A stretch of DNA of 64,000 bases from Gonatopus flavifemur. Lineage: Eukaryota; Arthropoda; Insecta; Hymenoptera; Dryinidae. This document shows, piece after piece, positions 11,950 to 24,059 of this stretch. Below the pieces are notes generated by a model that was given only the letters and a program-made list of their open reading frames with translations, did not search any database and was not told the origin of the DNA. Each line of letters starts with the position of its first letter. Position 1 is the stretch's first letter. The stretch lies in NCBI GenBank assembly GCA_018340375.1, contig JAFFJZ010000040.1, positions 1,178,001-1,242,000 on the forward strand, given 5' to 3'. A program made the position numbers and the translations under genes.

Positions 11950-13310
11950 AATGCTGTTGTTATAACGTGCTTTCATGGCATAGCAACATGCTTGGAAGGC
12001 GTGGGACTAATACTCAGAGAGCATAGACTCGTGCGTCGGAAGCATGGGCTTGTGCGTTGAAAGTATACGCTTATGCGTTAAACTCACGTTACATCAAAAG
12101 CTCGCTCCCCCTCCCGGTATGGACAGGTCCGTACGAAACATGGGTGCTGTAGGTTTTCAAGGGGTCCTGAATCACAACCTGGGATCAAGTGTTGAGAAGA
12201 AAAAAGAACTTCGATCCCTACGTGTGAGCTCCGTGCAGCGAAAATATTTCGGGCAAAAAAATATTCGGAAAACTCTGCTGATTAGCACCCTCTTTTGTGT
12301 TGGAGGAAGAATTCAAGATGAATTATATCTCAACTTCAACTTATCTCTCGATCAATACATCTAAAACTCATATAAGACCATCATGATATCCATCATGAGA
12401 CATTTCCTTTTCCGGTAATCACATTCGACTGTAACATAGCCACGTAAATATTCAATCAGAACATAACAAAACCAGGATCTCAATGAATCACTCAAATCAT
12501 CGATTCCGAAAAAAACAAAATTTTCAACACTTCTCAACCGAGGTTCATTCAAAACTGATGAAGTTTCGTTCCGTCTCGATCTAGATTTCAAATCGAATAT
12601 ACTGTGACAAAAGTATTGGTCTCACAATACTGTCACGTCCAGGAATTTCATGAAGAAATATCTTCAATGATATTCAATCAAAATTAGAATTCATGAGTAA
12701 CTTCTTCATTGATTGGATATGATTATTGCTCATTGGACTGGGAGGAACAGACAGTGAGGTTCGAACGATGAAGTGAGAGAATTTGTATACTTATATAGAA
12801 TGATTCCCCCAGCTCATTTGTAGAAGATACAATCCATACATTTTTCATATTTTCGTAACTTGCACCGAAATACTTCCATGATACAACTTCTTCTCTCTCT
12901 CTGGCCAAGAATTTAGTTTCATCAATTCCCTTCATACTCCACTTTGAATACAATTCACCATAATGCCTACAATTATCATAATCTCAAAATTCTATGGTGG
13001 TTTCAATACATTTATCGCACTTTCGTGGTCGATTTTTGGACAGGGTATGATTCATGCACGTAAAAATCATACAAGTATCAATTGGACACAAAAAATAAAA
13101 CCCAAAAGTATTCACACTGATAATTTTTGTCTCACACATAGTATTTCATGCAATGACTATTCGTGCACGTTCAATTGATTGACATAGAAATTGTACACGA
13201 AATATTTCACAAGATTTGAAAATGTAATCAACAAAAGTTCTACACATATTGTTTATGCACGGTCAAAAAGTAAAATTATTCAGTGTAAAATCATTGTACT
13301 CCTAATCCAA
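11950..13310. other. Intergenic, no supported gene
   Basis: A few short frames exist but none shows a recognisable domain. The sequence is AT-rich after 12.2 kb. Confidence 0.4.
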
Positions 13311-13329
13311 TCCATGGTAATTATTCAAT

Positions 13330-14050
13330 GAAACGGAAAAGAGACCTCCGGGTGACAAGCGCGAGTGAGTAGTGAGTTTATGATAGGTGTGTGAGTATAG
13401 GTGATTCACAGACGGGAAATAGAACGGGAAAGAAGTTTGAGTTGTGTGAGGGGGAACTATGGTGGGAGCATACGGGTTTTTGGTGGAGTTTTTGTAGTGA
13501 GGTAGCGTGTAGGAAGAGAATGAAAAGGAATTCAGTAGGCAGGCACGTGGTAGAGGAGAGGTAGAGAGGTGAAGGGGAAGTGAGAAGAGAGGAGGAGGAA
13601 GTTGGTGGCGGCACCAAGGATCAAGCGTTAAAGGAGGCGGTGGAATGAAGAGCGATTGGGAGGATAGAGTAGATGGAAGAGTTGTTGAGTGGACAGTAGC
13701 GACATAGGGCGGAGAAGTAGAGGAGGCAGGATCCAGGGGAGAGATAGTGGCGAGGGTAGTAGAGAAGGTAGAGTAAGGGTCAGAGGAGATATTGGAAATG
13801 CAGAAAGGAGAGGAGGTAGAGTGAGGGTCAGTCGAGCAACAGAGGGAGACAAAGTGAGAGTCAGGGAAGACAAAGGAAGTAGAGGGATCAGATGAGAGAG
13901 AGGGTGTGAAGATTAGGGGCAAGGAATGAAAGAGAGTGGGAGGAAGGGAAGGAGGGAGAAGGAGTGTGGTCAACACCAACGGGAGGAGATGAAAAGGGGG
14001 AGTTGGATGAAAAGAGGGGGAGGCCGACCAATGTGGTATGATGAGGGAGA
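13330..14050 (+). repeat. Polypurine (G/A-rich) tract of about 700 bp
   Basis: The plus strand is dominated by GAGG, GGAA, GAGAG and AGTG words. The opposite strand therefore reads as a 225-codon Ser/Pro/Leu/Thr-rich open frame (13302-13979), with further overlapping open frames in other phases. Multiple frames open at once is the mark of compositional bias, so I treat this as a purine-rich tract and not as a gene. Confidence 0.65.
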
Positions 14051-14675
14051 GAAAGAAGAACTGTATTCTGCATATATTCCCCTAACTAAAACGATTTTTC
14101 AATACATCAAAATGAGACTAGATTTTTCAAGGGTTTTTGCCGCGTCTAGACCATAGTGCGATTGGTCACAGTTGTACATAATCTGGGGTTACCACGTGGA
14201 TGATAAAACGTTATCCACACTATGGCGTCAGATTTGCGCAAAATTCAGACAAATTTTATCCATGAAAAAAGTCCAAATTTGATCCAGAAAGGTGATACAA
14301 TATTGTCCAGTCTACAGCAACATCGTCAAAAAATATGGGTTGTCAATATTTGACATGTGGCTCATAATACTAGTTTCTTTTGAATGAAACGTCGGCTTGC
14401 AATAGTTCGTTCCGGGTTTGATTGTGTAGGATCTGTTTTCCATGAATTCCAAAACTTGAATTGATCGTGAGAAAATTTTATTGAAACATCATTTATTCTG
14501 ACATCGTTCAATATCCTGTTGTGAATCAAAATTCCAGAATGCGGAAATCGAAATGAATGAAACATGAGAAGGTTTCAATCAACTTCTCAAATTGCGCTCA
14601 GATGATTGTTTGGTACGCTTCTACGCCGTTCTATACGCTTCACTTCAACCTGGGATTGAACGAACCACGGAAGGA

Positions 14676-14900
14676 TCACACTGGTAGAAAAATCAGTACA
14701 GGACTTCAAAACACGGATACGAAGTTTTTCACGTATCAGTATTACGAAATTTCGTATCATGTCAATCATGTGGCCATATCTGTTTATATCATTGTTATAA
14801 AATTTAGGATCAGTTTTCATACAAAATTTTATATCACAGCTTGTTACGAAATTTAATATCATTTGTGATACAAGATTTTGTATTATCTTCAACAGTGACC
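14676..14900. repeat. Short inverted-repeat block with ACGAAATTTCGTAT motifs
   Basis: Several palindromic ACGAAATTTCGT or TAAAATTTTAT words occur between CACTGGTAGAAAAATC on the left and an ACAGTGACC end on the right. It is possibly a small MITE with CAC-type ends. The boundaries are weak. Confidence 0.3.
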
Positions 14901-14997
14901 AGGCAAAAGTTGGTCATTCTATTGATCAGTTGAGTTTTCGTCATCACTAGATTTTTTATCATTATCATTCAGGAATGGGCGGAATGATAACTAGATG

Positions 14998-16756
14998 CCC
15001 ACTGAGCATTTCCGTTAGAACCTCGTATTAATATTGTAGCAATATTGATGCGATCTTGGAAGTACCTATTTTTCAATTTACAAATGCAATATTACAAAAG
15101 TAACTAACAGAAATATCGTTGGAATATCACTTGGCAACGTAACATCGCTGTAAATTACTTGTAATTGAATTCTGTAATATGTGATGGTTATTCCCAGAAA
15201 CCATGCACAAAGGCGCTTGGATCCTTGAACGCCTCCATGACTCCTGTCGTGGATATTTATATATCACAGCGGGACCTGAAAAATATTGGGGACGAACAAG
15301 TCACTTGTTCACGGCAATTTTGAGGGGTCAAGGGAAAAGGAATAAGCTCAGGGAGAGGGGGTGGGTTGATTCCAATTCACTAAAATAATCAAACTCCAAA
15401 TGGGGTTAACCACGTGCCAGAGCACGTATATATATTTTTACAATCTGTCAAAATCATACACAACCAGCGACTCCGTCGCGCTCAAAAAAATACAAACAAC
15501 TCTCTTGGTCATCAATTTACTTTGGGGGACACAGGGATCAAGAAAAGAGTACGGAGGGCGCGGCCGCGAGGGAACATCTATACACGGACTATGCCGTTTA
15601 CATTAATCAAAATAAAGGGAACTAGAGGGCAACCGCGACCATACAATTTGATCGAGGGAGGACAAACACGGGCGGAGGGGGTGACTCGATGTCGAAATAC
15701 GAAGGGTCAGGAAGGAAAGATGTGGGAAGAAAGGGACACGTGGAGGAGGCCACGTGAACGACACTGTTATTACCACACAAAATCCCGCGAAGGAAACACC
15801 GCACGGGCACTGGACACCAGTTGATTTCCTCGACAGGACGAGGAAGGAGATTTCAACCGAAATCGGACCCCGATGGCACGACACACTCACCGTATCAGAA
15901 ATTCGACAGCGCGCGAAAGATCCTGGAACGTTGCCGTGGCTCAGTTACACAAGAAGTGACAGGCAACATGGCCACTTTCTTCTTCTTCACCGACGGGTGA
16001 GTTCACAAAATCATATACGAAACCCCGTCGGTGACTTTCCGTTGGAGCGCACTCTCGAGCTCGACTTGCGCGCTCGGGTGGTGGTGGCTTCTTACTACTC
16101 GTTGGGTGAGTGTGCGCATGTGCGTTTTGGAGATCTTCTGGGTGCGGGTGTTTATGTCCTTTTCTTTCCTTTGGTAGGGCCGGGAGAAGGGGTACAGCGT
16201 GGTCGGGTTGGTCTCTGCCGTCGTTCCGCCGATGCAGGAACGGGGTGGCGTCCTCGGAGACGACTCATCTTACTCTCTCTCTCTCTCTCTCTAGTCCAGG
16301 GTTGGAGAGAGATGGTGTTGTCCGCGAGGGATTTCCAGTCTCCTGGGGGTTGTCGATTTTGGAACGGCCGAGATGGCGTTGATATCGCCCCCTGACGTTG
16401 AACCGATCCTACCAAGCATCCGTGGTATAGGTGGCGCTGCCTCCTTGGGGACGGAAAACCTCAACAAATAGAAGGACAGGGATTAGATCAGGACAGGAAT
16501 AACGAGGGAGAGGAGATTTGTTCCCGATTCTCGTGTAAGCGAGCGACAGTTGTGTTCTTACGAGTGAACTAACTCGTTATGCATGTTTACAATTACGATC
16601 GATAGGGATCGTGCGCGGTGCCATCCCGCGACTCTCTTTGTGATGATTTGTCACATCACAAATATTACTGTTGTAACTCTCATTACAGGTACTTTCAAGA
16701 TCGCATCAATATCACTGCAATATTAATGCGAGGTTCTAACAGAAATGCCCCGTGGG
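14998..16756. mobile_element. Inverted-repeat-bounded block, about 1.76 kb, GC-richer interior
   Basis: The left end carries CATTTCCGTTAGAACCTCG, then TTAATATTG, then GATGCGATCTTGG and AAGTACCT. The right end (about 16685-16756) is the near-perfect inverted copy of about 70 bases. The interior is GC-richer than its surroundings and contains a 213-codon plus-strand frame at 15754-16395 with no domain I recognise. A CT microsatellite at about 16274-16292 contributes part of that frame. I read this as a non-autonomous or unidentified DNA element. No target duplication was resolved. Confidence 0.5.
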
Positions 16757-17089
16757 TTCACTATTGATCAATTGTTCTACATGGACTGATCAATTATGTT
16801 CTCGTTTTTTAAAGAATTCACTGATTAACAGAATCCATTCATCTCAATTTGACCTTGTTGAAGAGCGATTTCCGTCGCCAACATACCACGATTCGATTGG
16901 ATCAATTTTGAGTTCATTTCAGATACACTTACATATAATGAACATCCAATGGACCTGCACATGTTCATAGTCTCGTTTCAGGTTCGACCAATGTTCGTTG
17001 CACGTTTCCGTTCGTTGGGGATTCTTTAATCGGGTAATTAATTGAAATCCAGGATTATTGGTTTATCTATGGAGAAAGAGTGTATGATC

Positions 17090-17395
17090 ACATTTGGACA
17101 TACCTGGGACGTACGTGCAACGTTCTTGGAACTACCTGAGACATCATTTGCACGTTCCCTGTGTTGTAATCAAGCACGTCTCATGAACGTTCGAAAAACA
17201 TCCTGGTGCTGTCCGGGAAGTGTTCTTAAAAGGATACCCTCAAAAGATATATCTCATGAACGTTCGAAATCCCCCCCCCCCCCCTCCCAGACAGCATCAT
17301 GTTCCCTGGACGTTTTTGAAACGTTCTAAGAATGTTTTCACCACGTCCGGACGGTCATAAGACGTTTTCGAAACCTCCGAGTGCTGTTAGGGCCC
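17090..17395. repeat. Two partial MITE copies, CCCAGACAGCA family, plus a poly-C run
   Basis: A right end with GGTGCTGTCCGGGA lies at about 17205-17219. A short complete-looking copy runs from CCCAGACAGCAT (17286) to GTGCTGTTAGGG (about 17393). Between them lies a run of about 14 C (17271-17284). These belong to the same family as 6821-7221. Confidence 0.5.
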
Positions 17396-17399
17396 GGTG

Positions 17400-18655
17400 T
17401 TGTACGGGAAGTCCTCTTAACAAGATACTCTCAAGAGGCAAGTGCTCTCAAAAGGATGCTTTCAAGATGATCATAGGTAGAAAGAATGGTTTGCTACTAT
17501 AGCGCCTACAGAGAAATTGGTTGTCCTTGCAAAAATATTCACTCGAACAGCTGAGACGTCAGTTCTGTTAACAAATTTGTTTATGTCAGCAAAAAAATGT
17601 AGCTGTGTCAATCATTTTTCTTGCTATTTCAACTAGTTTTCTTTGTAGGCGCTATAGTAACAGACCTGCTTGTTATGCCAACAATACTTTTTTCTCCGTG
17701 CACACTCTGGTAAAAGGGAACGATAGGTAACGATAGAAAGAGTCAAAAACAGCATAGAAAATGATTTAGAGTTGTTTCTATCATTTACCTGTTTCTATCA
17801 GTTCTTATCTGCCTCTAAGCGGCTTTCAACTCTTCTCATCATTTTCTTCCTTCCTTTTTTCCCACAGTGGGTAACTCAATCTTATCGCGTGTTTCTGTTA
17901 AATCATCCGAAATTGAGTTCAAACAAAAATCTGAAATTTTCAGGGGAATTTCAGCTATCTTAGAAAGCACAAGAGTTCTGAAAGAGTTCTCACGAATACA
18001 TCGCATTCATTATGAGCTCTTTTAGAACTCTTATGCTATCTGGGTATGTTTAAAAATTTATCGGAACTGAATCCAATAAGTGATTAAATCGATTTAGACT
18101 CAATCTTATTCATGGAAAGATGTTTGTTCAGATATTGATCATGGTATTATTTCCACATGCTGGGTCGAGATTCGAGTTGGAAAAGTGACACAGAAACACT
18201 CAAATTCTGATCCATCGGTCCCCAGCTGGTAGTTCAAATATTGGTCAAATGTATTTCCACTTGGTTCGATGGGTGGTAAGCATGAATAATATTTCTCATT
18301 TTCGAACTTCGCTCGAAAAATTCGAGCTCACCTCTATGACAACGATTGGATTCAGATTTTAAGAAAAGTTCCAGTTGACAGATTCCACACAAAAAATTGG
18401 ATGTATTGAACAGAAAAGGAGTGACACACTGTTCGCATTTTTTTCTATCTAAAGATTCCTGTCTCTATCCTATAGAAAATCCAAGTAGTGCGCAATGCGG
18501 TATATGATATACCTCAATGATTCAACCGGATTCAAAGAGTGTCCATGATACCTATTTTGTGTACAGCGACAGTAAAGTTTGAACCAATCGAAAAAGTAGG
18601 AAAGGACTCCTGAAGTTTTCGATTCATTATGGAGTTGCTCTTGCATTTTTCGGAA
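17400..18655. other. Intergenic, no supported gene
   Basis: AT-rich with only short frames. An element-like start CACACTCTGGTAAAAGG near 17700 has no convincing partner. Confidence 0.35.
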
Positions 18656-18659
18656 CACA

Positions 18660-18893
18660 CTGAGAGAAATTGATGTTCCGATTCATTAGGATTGACCAAA
18701 CTTGGTCCGGATCAATTAAATTCCTATTAAGATGTGGAGCTACTAGGGTTTGAGTTGGATCAAATAGAAAATTCATTCCATCCAAATGAATTTTTATTCA
18801 TTTCGAATGAAATTCATTTGATTCGAGTGAAATTTCGTTAGAGGTGATGAAATGTCCAGTAGGTTCATATTCAAGTGAACCATTTTTCTGGGT
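18660..18893. mobile_element. Candidate small MITE with CACTGAGAGAAA end
   Basis: It starts CACTGAGAGAAATTG, and its right end has the reverse complement CACCCAGAAAAATGG. The interior has several ATTCATTTGAATT-like palindromes. This CAC-N-GARAAA end type also appears on the hairpin element at 26.4 kb. The boundary call is tentative. Confidence 0.4.
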
Positions 18894-19084
18894 GCATCCA
18901 TCGAAAATACTCGAAATAAAAAAGGATGCCTAATTGCCGATATTCCGAGTTTTTGAAGTTGGGACAGTAGGCCAGCGAAACGCTCCTGAATTTGCGCCCA
19001 TGCTACTAGTATAATAGTGTCACGCTAGCAACGTTGGAGCTTCCACAAGATTTTGACACTGCTTACTATCATAGCATATAAGTA

Positions 19085-20504
19085 CACAAGGTGGTGCAAA
19101 AGTCTGGATACACCTTGATAACTCCTAAACGGGGAAAGATAAGTAGATGATTTTTTTTCAATTAAACGGGGGAACGGGATCTATCATATCAGGGGGATAA
19201 GAAGTCCTCAACCTTTAAGGGAGCGCTGAAGACGCGGAGGGGGACAAAATCTTATATAGGATGGGAGGGCCTGTGATAGTTCATTCAATGAGGATTCATA
19301 GCCCAAATACAGCCGTTTTTTCCGAAATCGGTCAATTTCTCGCTGAATTATGCCCACTTGAAGATTGTTCTGGGAACAATCAGAGCCCATGTAGATCTTT
19401 CTAACAATCGAATGGTTGGAGGTCTTTGGATGGTTTTTTCAATCAAATGGGGAGAAAGATTGTATCATCCCATGAAAATGAGAATCCAGAACTCCGAGAA
19501 GGGGCTGTGGGGGTGGTAGGGACGACAAAAATCACAGGTCAAATTGGGGGCTTGCGAAACATCTTTGAATGGCGTTTTTCAACACGAATCTGATGGTTTC
19601 TGACTCTATGAAACCATTCGATCCTTCTACGAGATACAGCTATTCCTACATTCCAGATGTAGTTTTCTTCTATTCCCAAATATTAGCCATGTTTGGGCAA
19701 AACATGCTATAGCGGGGGACTTGAATGAGATGTTCAAAATGGTTGCCTGAACATTCGGTGCAGTAGGCGAGACGATTGTAACAACTTTCACCTACGTTCC
19801 GCAAAATTTCAGAAGTGGTGAGTTCTGCTTCTACGCAAAGTTATCCGAAAATGTTCAGAAACACCGAAAATAAGCGGAGTCATCCGAAAATACTGAAAAT
19901 CTGCTCAGCTATCCGAAAATGTTCAAAAATATCGGAAATGAGCAAAGTTATCCGAGAATGTTCGAGAATATCGAAAAGACAAACTGAAAATGACAATCTG
20001 AACGTTGGCTAGGGGGCTATGCAACGTGTACCATCCTCCTACAATTATTTCTTATTCATCCAGGTTTGTCGAAGGATCCATTGTTATTCATTATTTACGA
20101 TTGTTCTCAGGAATCCAGCTCCATATAATGAAACATTCTTCCCTCCCCATTTGATTGAAAGAACCATCCAAAGATCTCGAACCGTTCGATTGTTAGAAAG
20201 GTCTACATGGGCTCTGATTGTTCGCAAAACAATCTTCAAGTGGGCATAATTCAGCGAAAAATTGATCAATTGCGAAGAAGAAAAAACGGCTGTATTCGAG
20301 TTCTAAATCCTCATCGGATGAGCTAGCACAAGCCCCCTCATCCTGATCAAGACCTTGCGCCCCTCCAAGGTTGAGAACTCCTTACCCCCCCCCCCCCCCG
20401 ATATGATAGATCCTGTTCCCCCGTTCAATAAAAAAAAGGATCATTCACTTATATTCACCCGTTCAGGAATTATCAGGGTTTATCCAGACTTCTGCACCAT
20501 CCTG
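19085..20504. mobile_element. Non-autonomous mariner-like element, 1.42 kb, long TIRs, TA-flanked
   Basis: The left end CACAAGGTGGTGCAAAAGTC (TA at 19083-19084) is matched inversely by the right end, which reads CAGGATGGTGCAGAAGTC on the other strand (TA at 20505-20506). The inverted similarity continues for about 380-400 bp per side and includes AGATCTTTCTAACAATCGAA on the left against TTCGATTGTTAGAAAGGTCT on the right. No transposase frame lies between. TA flanks, the CAGG(G/A)TGG end type and long TIRs suggest mobilisation by a DD41D or related mariner-like transposase. Confidence 0.75.
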
Positions 20505-20509
20505 TATAA

Positions 20510-21535
20510 TGCAAACTATAACGTAGCACCAGCTACCAATATCAGCAGAGAATGCTACCGAGTGCTGCTCCTAGTAAAATACTATCAATTCATTGCCATC
20601 ATCAGACATAAATCAGGTACTGTATGTACAATATGCTTTTGGATGTATGAGTGGATGGTAGCGACGCTGTTAGAAGCGCTGCCTCGATTTTGCTGGCTGG
20701 ATCTGGATTTCTTATGAAAAACAAACTTGTTTCTTGAGAATTTCTTTCCAAATGATCTATAATTGAAACTTTGGAAAAGAATGATCGATCATCAATTTTT
20801 ATAGGTCTTTGAAGGAAAATTGAATAAACATCGATATCAAATAATTCTCCATAGATCAACCTAAATTCTTCTGCTCAGTCAGGCCACTGAATTCCTCACC
20901 CCGGTCCAGTCTTGAGCCCATATTGGCAGGATGGGGCGCATGTGGGGTCGGGGTGGGCCCTATGGTACATACATGCTAGAGGAGGATAGTGTCCTTATAC
21001 TTTTCATACCTGCATGAAATTCAGAATGAATAGGCGTTTCTTATACCTCTATATGAATCATTTGTAGGTATACGGACTGCGTAAGACTGGACCCACTTAT
21101 CACGTACAATGTTGAAAATTTCTTGAAATTTCATACACTTCTAATGTCCAAATGTGATTGAAATTTAAATTCTCAAGGAATTGAATTGGAGATTAATGCA
21201 CTTGTGATGGAATTCTTCAATTTTTGTACATGAAAACCTATTAATGTCCATGTAATTTTAAGAACTTAGAATTATAATTTCAATTGGTAATTCTTAATTC
21301 TATGAGAGCAGCAGACAATCTATGATCAATTGGATAAGACAACTGGGATCATGCCCAAACTCCAAAAGCAGCAGACTTTAGCGTGGAAGTTATGGGTCTG
21401 TTTGTTAGAATTTTTTCATTTATTTTATTAGTTATTTTTTTCATTATCTTATTGTAGTGAACATATGTACATATATAATGGAACAACAAACTTCGTCATT
21501 TATTTGTTCTATGCATTGAATCGCATTGTCGCAGG
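20510..21535. other. Intergenic, no supported gene
   Basis: AT-rich. Nothing recognisable on either strand. Confidence 0.4.
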
Positions 21536-21539
21536 GTTG

Positions 21540-21645
21540 CGACAGGTCAGGGAAGTCAGAGAAAAGTCAGTGAATTCAAAACTGGTCAGGGAAATCAGGG
21601 AAAAGTCAGGGAATTCATCAGAAGGTCTGGGAATTTCCCTGCCAT
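21540..21645 (+). repeat. GTCAGGGAA-type tandem repeat
   Basis: Four to five imperfect copies of GTCAGGGAAxTCAGxGAAAA. No coding role is apparent. Confidence 0.55.
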
Positions 21646-21867
21646 AATTCATAATTTCGTATTCGCATGAAATATTAAAATAATCACGAGTGACAATGAA
21701 ATTTTTCAATTTACCAAACTTTTCAAGTCATATCCTTTATTTCCCGAGAATTTTCACGCATTCTTCAATGCAGATACTATGGATATCAGAAATGAAAAGT
21801 GAATTGAAACATGAAATGCAAATCTGCTTATTTGTAAATATGAATCAGTAAATAAAAGGGCAAACAT

Positions 21868-22115
21868 CATTGAAAGAAGAAGTAATCTGATAGGACACAC
21901 GTTAAGGCATGAGAGTTTATTGAAAACCATATTGGAAGGGAAAATGAATGGTCAAATTGGTAAAGGTAGACCTAGATTAAGTTATATGAAACTAATCATA
22001 TAAGACAAAACATGTAGTAAATACGCGGGAATTAAACGTTTGGCGGATCATAGACAGGGTTGGAGAATTTCATCAAACCAGTCTTAAGACTGATTACTTC
22101 ATGATGATGATGAAA
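21868..22115 (+). pseudogene. 5'-truncated RTE-like LINE, C-terminal tail and 3' end
   Basis: The plus frame reads LIGHTLRHESLLKTILEGK, then GKGRPRLSYMKLI, an in-frame TAA, then IKRLADHRQGWRISSNQS and a stop. This is the conserved C-terminal tail of RTE-type reverse transcriptase proteins. It is followed by a GATGATGATGA tail, the short microsatellite-like 3' end usual for RTE elements. Only the last ~75 codons are present, as expected for a 5'-truncated insertion. It may belong to the same clade as the LINE at 49.7-51.9 kb, but the two pieces do not overlap, so this cannot be tested here. Confidence 0.75.
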
Positions 22116-22752
22116 TACAAGGGCAAATCGTCATCCTTTCACATCAAATGGATTCCATCATTCAAAAAATGACAATTATTTTTCATGAATTTTTCAGTTC
22201 ATGAATGAATTCTTTTCAAATTCTGGCTAAGTTTGGAAATTCAACAATTGCACGGAGAAAAATAGATTATCATGGATGGGTCATTCCATATGAAATCAGC
22301 AAATCGATGGCGCGGCACTATCTTAGATTTCGATTATACTCCGTGAGAATCTTCTTTGAGGTCTAAGAAAAGAAAATTCATGGCCATTCGATTTTTATAT
22401 TCCGTCAGATCCATTCCACACCACCCAAAACACTCGGAAAGTGCTGTTTCTGAGCTGTTATACTTTTTGTTGACAATTCCTCGAAATTGGAGACATTCCG
22501 ACGTTTGTGGCGTCATTTTGAAGCTAAAAAATGTTACTCTCTCCAGAAAATTTGAAAAGTTACTCAATAGATATCCCCAAAGAATAGCATCAAACTGGAA
22601 ATACGTGGTTTTTCACTGATTTTCGTGATTTCCAAGTTCCTTCTGTGCCTATGCTATTTGATGTGAAGAAATAATCGTTTCTGTTATACCATCAGCATAC
22701 ATGGAATGAATGAAAAGACCTGCCATTGGTCCCTTTGACCGTCTCCTTGTAA

Positions 22753-23228
22753 GGGGTCATCCATAAACTACGTGGCCAATATAGGGAGAGGGAGGGGTAA
22801 GATGAAATGCTACGATAGGCTACATGGGGGGGGGGGGGTCGGTTCCAAGCTACGTGTTTTTTTTATTTATGTTGTACTTGGAAGAAAATTCTATATAAAT
22901 ATCCAGAAAAATGATCCATTTGAATATAACCCAAATATATATTTGATTGGATCAAATAAGATTCTTCTTCATTCAAGTAAATCTCATTTGAAATGAGGGA
23001 AATTTTATTTCAATAAAATAAATCTTTCATTTCAGTTTATTTCAATTTTATTGAGGTCATATTTGGACAAAAATTCATTTGATTGAAATTAATTTAGCTG
23101 AACGTGAAAAACTACGTTCCCACGTGGGGGAGGGGGGGGATGTTCAAAGAAAAGCCACGGTAGAGCTACATGAGGGGGGGGGGTCAAAAAGTTGCAAAAA
23201 CAGGGCCACGTAGTTTATGGACAGCCCC
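22753..23228. mobile_element. MITE, about 476 bp, GGGG..CCATAAACTACGTGG ends
   Basis: The left end GGGGTCATCCATAAACTACG is mirrored by the right end ACGTAGTTTATGGACAGCCCC. G-rich runs (12 G near 22828; 8-9 G near 23137 and 23175) lie at matching distances from the two ends. The middle is AT-rich and non-coding. This end type is common in animal genomes. Confidence 0.7.
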
Positions 23229-23229
23229 T

Positions 23230-24058
23230 AATTTGAAATTTGTGAGTTTTCAAAAACCGAATACTTTGGGGTCCAAGTTTCGTATGTGGGGTGAGTGATA
23301 AAAATCTCAAACTTGCGGGAAAATTTGTCCTTGGCTTGAACTTTGAGAGCACCATAGACTCGTTCCATGATTTCCATCAGGGTCGTAATTACAGCCCTTT
23401 AAAGACAACCAAAATGACCTCAAATTATTCTCATGATTCATTGAACAACACGTTCATACACATATATTCTTAACATGTGTGTACAATGGAGGCTACACTG
23501 GTCCAACATAGGACCTATTCTGCCTATATGGGTCCAAGATTGGGCCGAAATTCATCCACGTGGGAGATATGATCTACTTTGATAATGACAGTGCGAACTG
23601 AAAATTTTGCATAAAAATACCTTGAGAAAATCGGTTTCTTCAGAAAACGATTATGATTGTTACAAATAATCAGTTTTCGTCATATCATTACGAATGAAAA
23701 AGTCCGCATAAAGATAGAAAAAAAGTGATTTGCAATGAAAGACGTTTATTTTACAATTTGGTACCATTTCATAATTCCATATGGTACAAGGATGTTATAT
23801 GAAACAATGAAAGATTCAGGACAATATAATTGAAATACATTTGGCTGAAAGTTATTCAATCGAGTGTTAATTTTTTCTTTACATTCGAGTTCTTGAAGGA
23901 CTCACAACATTCACAATTTGAAATTTATCGGAAGTTGAATATCTGCGTACTTTCAATTGATTGTGGGATAAAGGAACAAAACTGTGATACGTTCTTGTAT
24001 TTTTAATGGTATTTGTATTCGCAAATCTCCGAAATGAGAAATTTCCATCTACTTGGAC
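23230..24058. other. Intergenic / possible flank of the 24 kb transposon
   Basis: AT-rich, no gene. It may include the 3' end and TIR of the transposon encoded downstream on the minus strand, but I could not match a partner end. Confidence 0.35.
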
Positions 24059-24059
24059 A

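Noticed and set aside
13302..13979. 225-codon minus-strand frame, Ser/Pro/Leu-rich
   Set aside because: Several overlapping frames are open at once because the strand is pyrimidine-rich; no domain, so treated as composition artefact.
15754..16395. 213-codon frame as a host gene
   Set aside because: Lies between inverted repeats, includes a CT microsatellite and shows no domain; kept only as an unknown frame inside a repeat.
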